Shown in pieces: positions 62,413 through 64,000 of a stretch of 64,000 nucleotides of DNA. The position numbers and the translations under genes were made by a program. Numbering within the stretch: the stretch's first letter is position 1; each line of letters begins with the position of its first letter. Below the pieces are notes generated by a model. It saw nothing but the letters and a program-made list of their open reading frames with translations, was not told the DNA's origin and ran no database searches. The stretch is from Gammaproteobacteria bacterium (GTDB taxonomy: Bacteria > Pseudomonadota > Gammaproteobacteria > Xanthomonadales > Rhodanobacteraceae): the NCBI GenBank assembly GCA_021324095.1, contig JAJPJT010000092.1, positions 61,722-125,721 of the forward strand. Direction: 5' to 3'.

Positions 62413-62459
62413 CGTCATTCCGGGCTGCCCGTGCGCTTTGCGGGCAACCCGGAATGACG
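62413..62459. repeat. CGTCATTCCGGG inverted repeat
   Basis: CGTCATTCCGGG (62413-62424) pairs with CCCGGAATGACG (62448-62459), with a second inner GCCCG/CGGGC stem. It lies between the TonB receptor stop and the sulfotransferase start and may attenuate read-through, as the terminator does in the first module. Confidence 0.8.
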
Positions 62460-62498
62460 CGTTCCCTGGATCATCGAGCAACGTTCGGCAACTGCAAG

Positions 62499-64000
62499 TC
62501 ACCAGTTGTAGGCAATGGAGAAGTTGGCGGAGCGCGGCGGCATGCGTGCCTCGACCATATTGTAGTAACTGCCCGGGCTGGACGTCGTGATGAAATAGTC
62601 GCCGTAGAACGTGGGCGTCTGCTTGTTGAAGACGTTGAACACCTGCAGCTTGAAGTCGAGCTTGTGCTGGGCCCAGGTCGGCTTGTAGTCCACGCTCAGG
62701 TTCACGTTGTGGATCCACGGCGTGCTCTTCGTCCCATCCGGCGGAACCCCCGAGCCCGGCGCGATGGGAATACCGGCGCACCAGTGATACTGGCTGCCCG
62801 TGTGCAGACGGATCTGATCCGGCCCATAGGCGCCGCGGCACATCCGTGGCGTGCCCGAAGCGATCCACAGGTTGGCGCCGACGATCCATTCCGGCGTAAT
62901 TGCATAAGCGCCGTAGATCTTGAACGAGTGCTTGCGGTCGGTGCCCAGGACGCCGTTCGAATTGTCCATGATCCTGGGGTATGCCCACACCGCGGTGAGA
63001 TAAGCCACGGTTCCGCTGGACTCGTACATCGGCCCCACCGGGCCGGCGTCGTTGCCGTACAGCCTCGAGAACACGTAGTCGAACTTCGCGAACCACTTGC
63101 CGTCCCATTCGTGGGCGAGCGACAGGTCCAGCGAGTAGTAGTTGCGCTTGGGCCCCATCTGGAAAGTCTGGTCCTGCGCCGTCCAGTTGATCAGGCGCAG
63201 CGATCCGTCCGGAGCGCTCACGTAGATCTTCTGGTCCACGCCCGGATTGACCAGCACCGGGCTCTGCACCCACTGGCTGCAAGTATCCGGGGTCATCCAG
63301 GTGTAACCCTCGCGCACGCCCTCCGCGCACATCGATTGGGCATCGTCGGTGCCGCCAATCATCTCGCCCAGTTTCTCCAACGTGCCGGTCGCGCCGAACA
63401 CCCAGCGCGTATCCAGGAAGTTGAATTGCTGCTGCATCCCCAGCACGAAATTGTCGGAATACGGCGCCTTGATGTTCTGGGAAGCCACCTTCAAATTGTT
63501 CACGGGATAACCGTACTGGTTGCAGCACGACACCCCTGTCGTGGGATTCTGCGGCAGCGGGGTGAAGCCCAGTGGTGCGCCGGTAGTTGGATCGATGCCG
63601 GTATAGGTGCCATATTCGGTGATGTTGACGATCGGCGCGGTCACGGTCGTACCGACGCCCACCGGCAAGGTCAGGTAATAGCGGCCGGCGTTGCCGAACA
63701 CCTTCAAGGTGGAATCGCCGTGCACATCCCAACTGAAGCCGATGCGCGGCGACCAATTCGGTTTGGTCAGCCGGATGTAGGGCCGGTTCTCTGCGTCGTA
63801 GTTGACAAACTGGTCGTTGCGCAGACCCAGCGTCAACAGGAAGTTCGGGGTGATCTGCCAGTTGTCCTGGATGTATTGCGCGCGTTCGGCGACCCGTGTG
63901 GACGGAAAGTAGGACTGGAAGAGTTTCATCGCGTAGTAGCCGCCGGCGCCGGCCGGGTTCGAAGTCACCGGCGCCACGAACGGCGGGACGTTGGGATCGG
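62499..64000 (-). CDS. Oar-like TonB-dependent receptor, C-terminal part (runs off the window)
   Basis: The last about 500 codons of a barrel very similar to the receptor at 24252-27407. Shared stretches include YGTYTGIDP(A/T)TGAP, SDNFVLGMQQQF, HEWDGKWFAKFDYV, WMTPDTCS, MCRG-YGPDQ and SVDYKP(A/T)WAQHKLDF. The end, SANFSIAYNW, is the outer-membrane assembly signal with a final aromatic residue. The plug and signal peptide are outside the window. It precedes the second TPR-sulfotransferase. Confidence 0.92.
   Translation of the reverse strand, partial: DPNVPPFVAPVTSNPAGAGGYYAMKLFQSYFPSTRVAERAQYIQDNWQITPNFLLTLGLRNDQFVNYDAENRPYIRLTKPNWSPRIGFSWDVHGDSTLKVFGNAGRYYLTLPVGVGTTVTAPIVNITEYGTYTGIDPTTGAPLGFTPLPQNPTTGVSCCNQYGYPVNNLKVASQNIKAPYSDNFVLGMQQQFNFLDTRWVFGATGTLEKLGEMIGGTDDAQSMCAEGVREGYTWMTPDTCSQWVQSPVLVNPGVDQKIYVSAPDGSLRLINWTAQDQTFQMGPKRNYYSLDLSLAHEWDGKWFAKFDYVFSRLYGNDAGPVGPMYESSGTVAYLTAVWAYPRIMDNSNGVLGTDRKHSFKIYGAYAITPEWIVGANLWIASGTPRMCRGAYGPDQIRLHTGSQYHWCAGIPIAPGSGVPPDGTKSTPWIHNVNLSVDYKPTWAQHKLDFKLQVFNVFNKQTPTFYGDYFITTSSPGSYYNMVEARMPPRSANFSIAYNW

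Overview
The window is GC-rich, densely coded DNA from a gammaproteobacterium. It most resembles the Xanthomonadales/Rhodanobacteraceae. This is an inference from gene content: two Oar-like TonB receptors each followed by a TPR-sulfotransferase, a MetX-type acyltransferase of the serine/homoserine O-succinyltransferase kind, GH/TonB-rich secretion capacity, and several families of dispersed palindromic repeats. No rRNA is present to settle it.

Layout. 1-4694: end of ccmE, then ccmF-ccmG-ccmH-ccmI (cytochrome c maturation), chained by ATGA/GTGA overlaps; repeat elements lie in frame inside ccmF and ccmH. 4860-6622: metX-type acyltransferase and a cysteine dioxygenase-like cupin (sulfur amino acids). 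6672-11493: EF-hand protein, tRNA-Leu(CAA), fructosamine-kinase-like protein, membrane-anchored FGE-like protein, RNase D, tRNA-Ala(CGC). 11491 to about 16370: a small integrative element at the tRNA-Ala 3' end, with tyrosine integrase, AlpA-like regulator, Cys-rich protein, replication-type protein and a phased array of 14-bp iterons. Arm-type TACCGTCAAAGTT sites lie near both ends in opposite orientation. 16659-23658: MarR/MFS pair, secreted transglutaminase-like and M61 peptidase pair, APC permease. 24252-29291: TonB receptor plus TPR-sulfotransferase. 29390-32666: D-amino acid dehydrogenase and amidohydrolase. 32984-38001: glcDEF glycolate oxidase plus class V aminotransferase (glycolate to glyoxylate to glycine). 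38067-43635: secreted sortilin-like beta-propeller protein and secreted glycoside hydrolase. 43733-47836: Mrp/Mbh-type cation antiporter operon in archaeal-Mbh-like order, lacking the large MnhA. 47961-50770: MscS channel, SRPBCC/ArsR operon with a clear operator, and an exported protein with an apparent ATA start.

50861-60685, all on the minus strand, is a coherent peptidoglycan-sugar salvage cluster. It holds a serine hydrolase (AmlB-like), NamZ-type exo-muramidase (DUF1343), a truncated glucokinase-like protein, a GH18 glycosidase, an SSS symporter, MurA, a BadF-type amino-sugar kinase and MurQ. The likely flow is outer or periplasmic cleavage of cell-wall fragments, Na+-coupled uptake of MurNAc or muropeptides, phosphorylation, then MurQ etherase to GlcNAc-6-P. 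60719-64000 repeats the TonB receptor plus TPR-sulfotransferase module in the same gene order, and the receptor runs off the right edge.

The most interesting items are the duplicated receptor-sulfotransferase module, the peptidoglycan salvage cluster with its headless glucokinase, the phased iterons of the small element, and the repeated insertion of palindromic repeats in frame just after coupled start codons and ahead of signal peptides.
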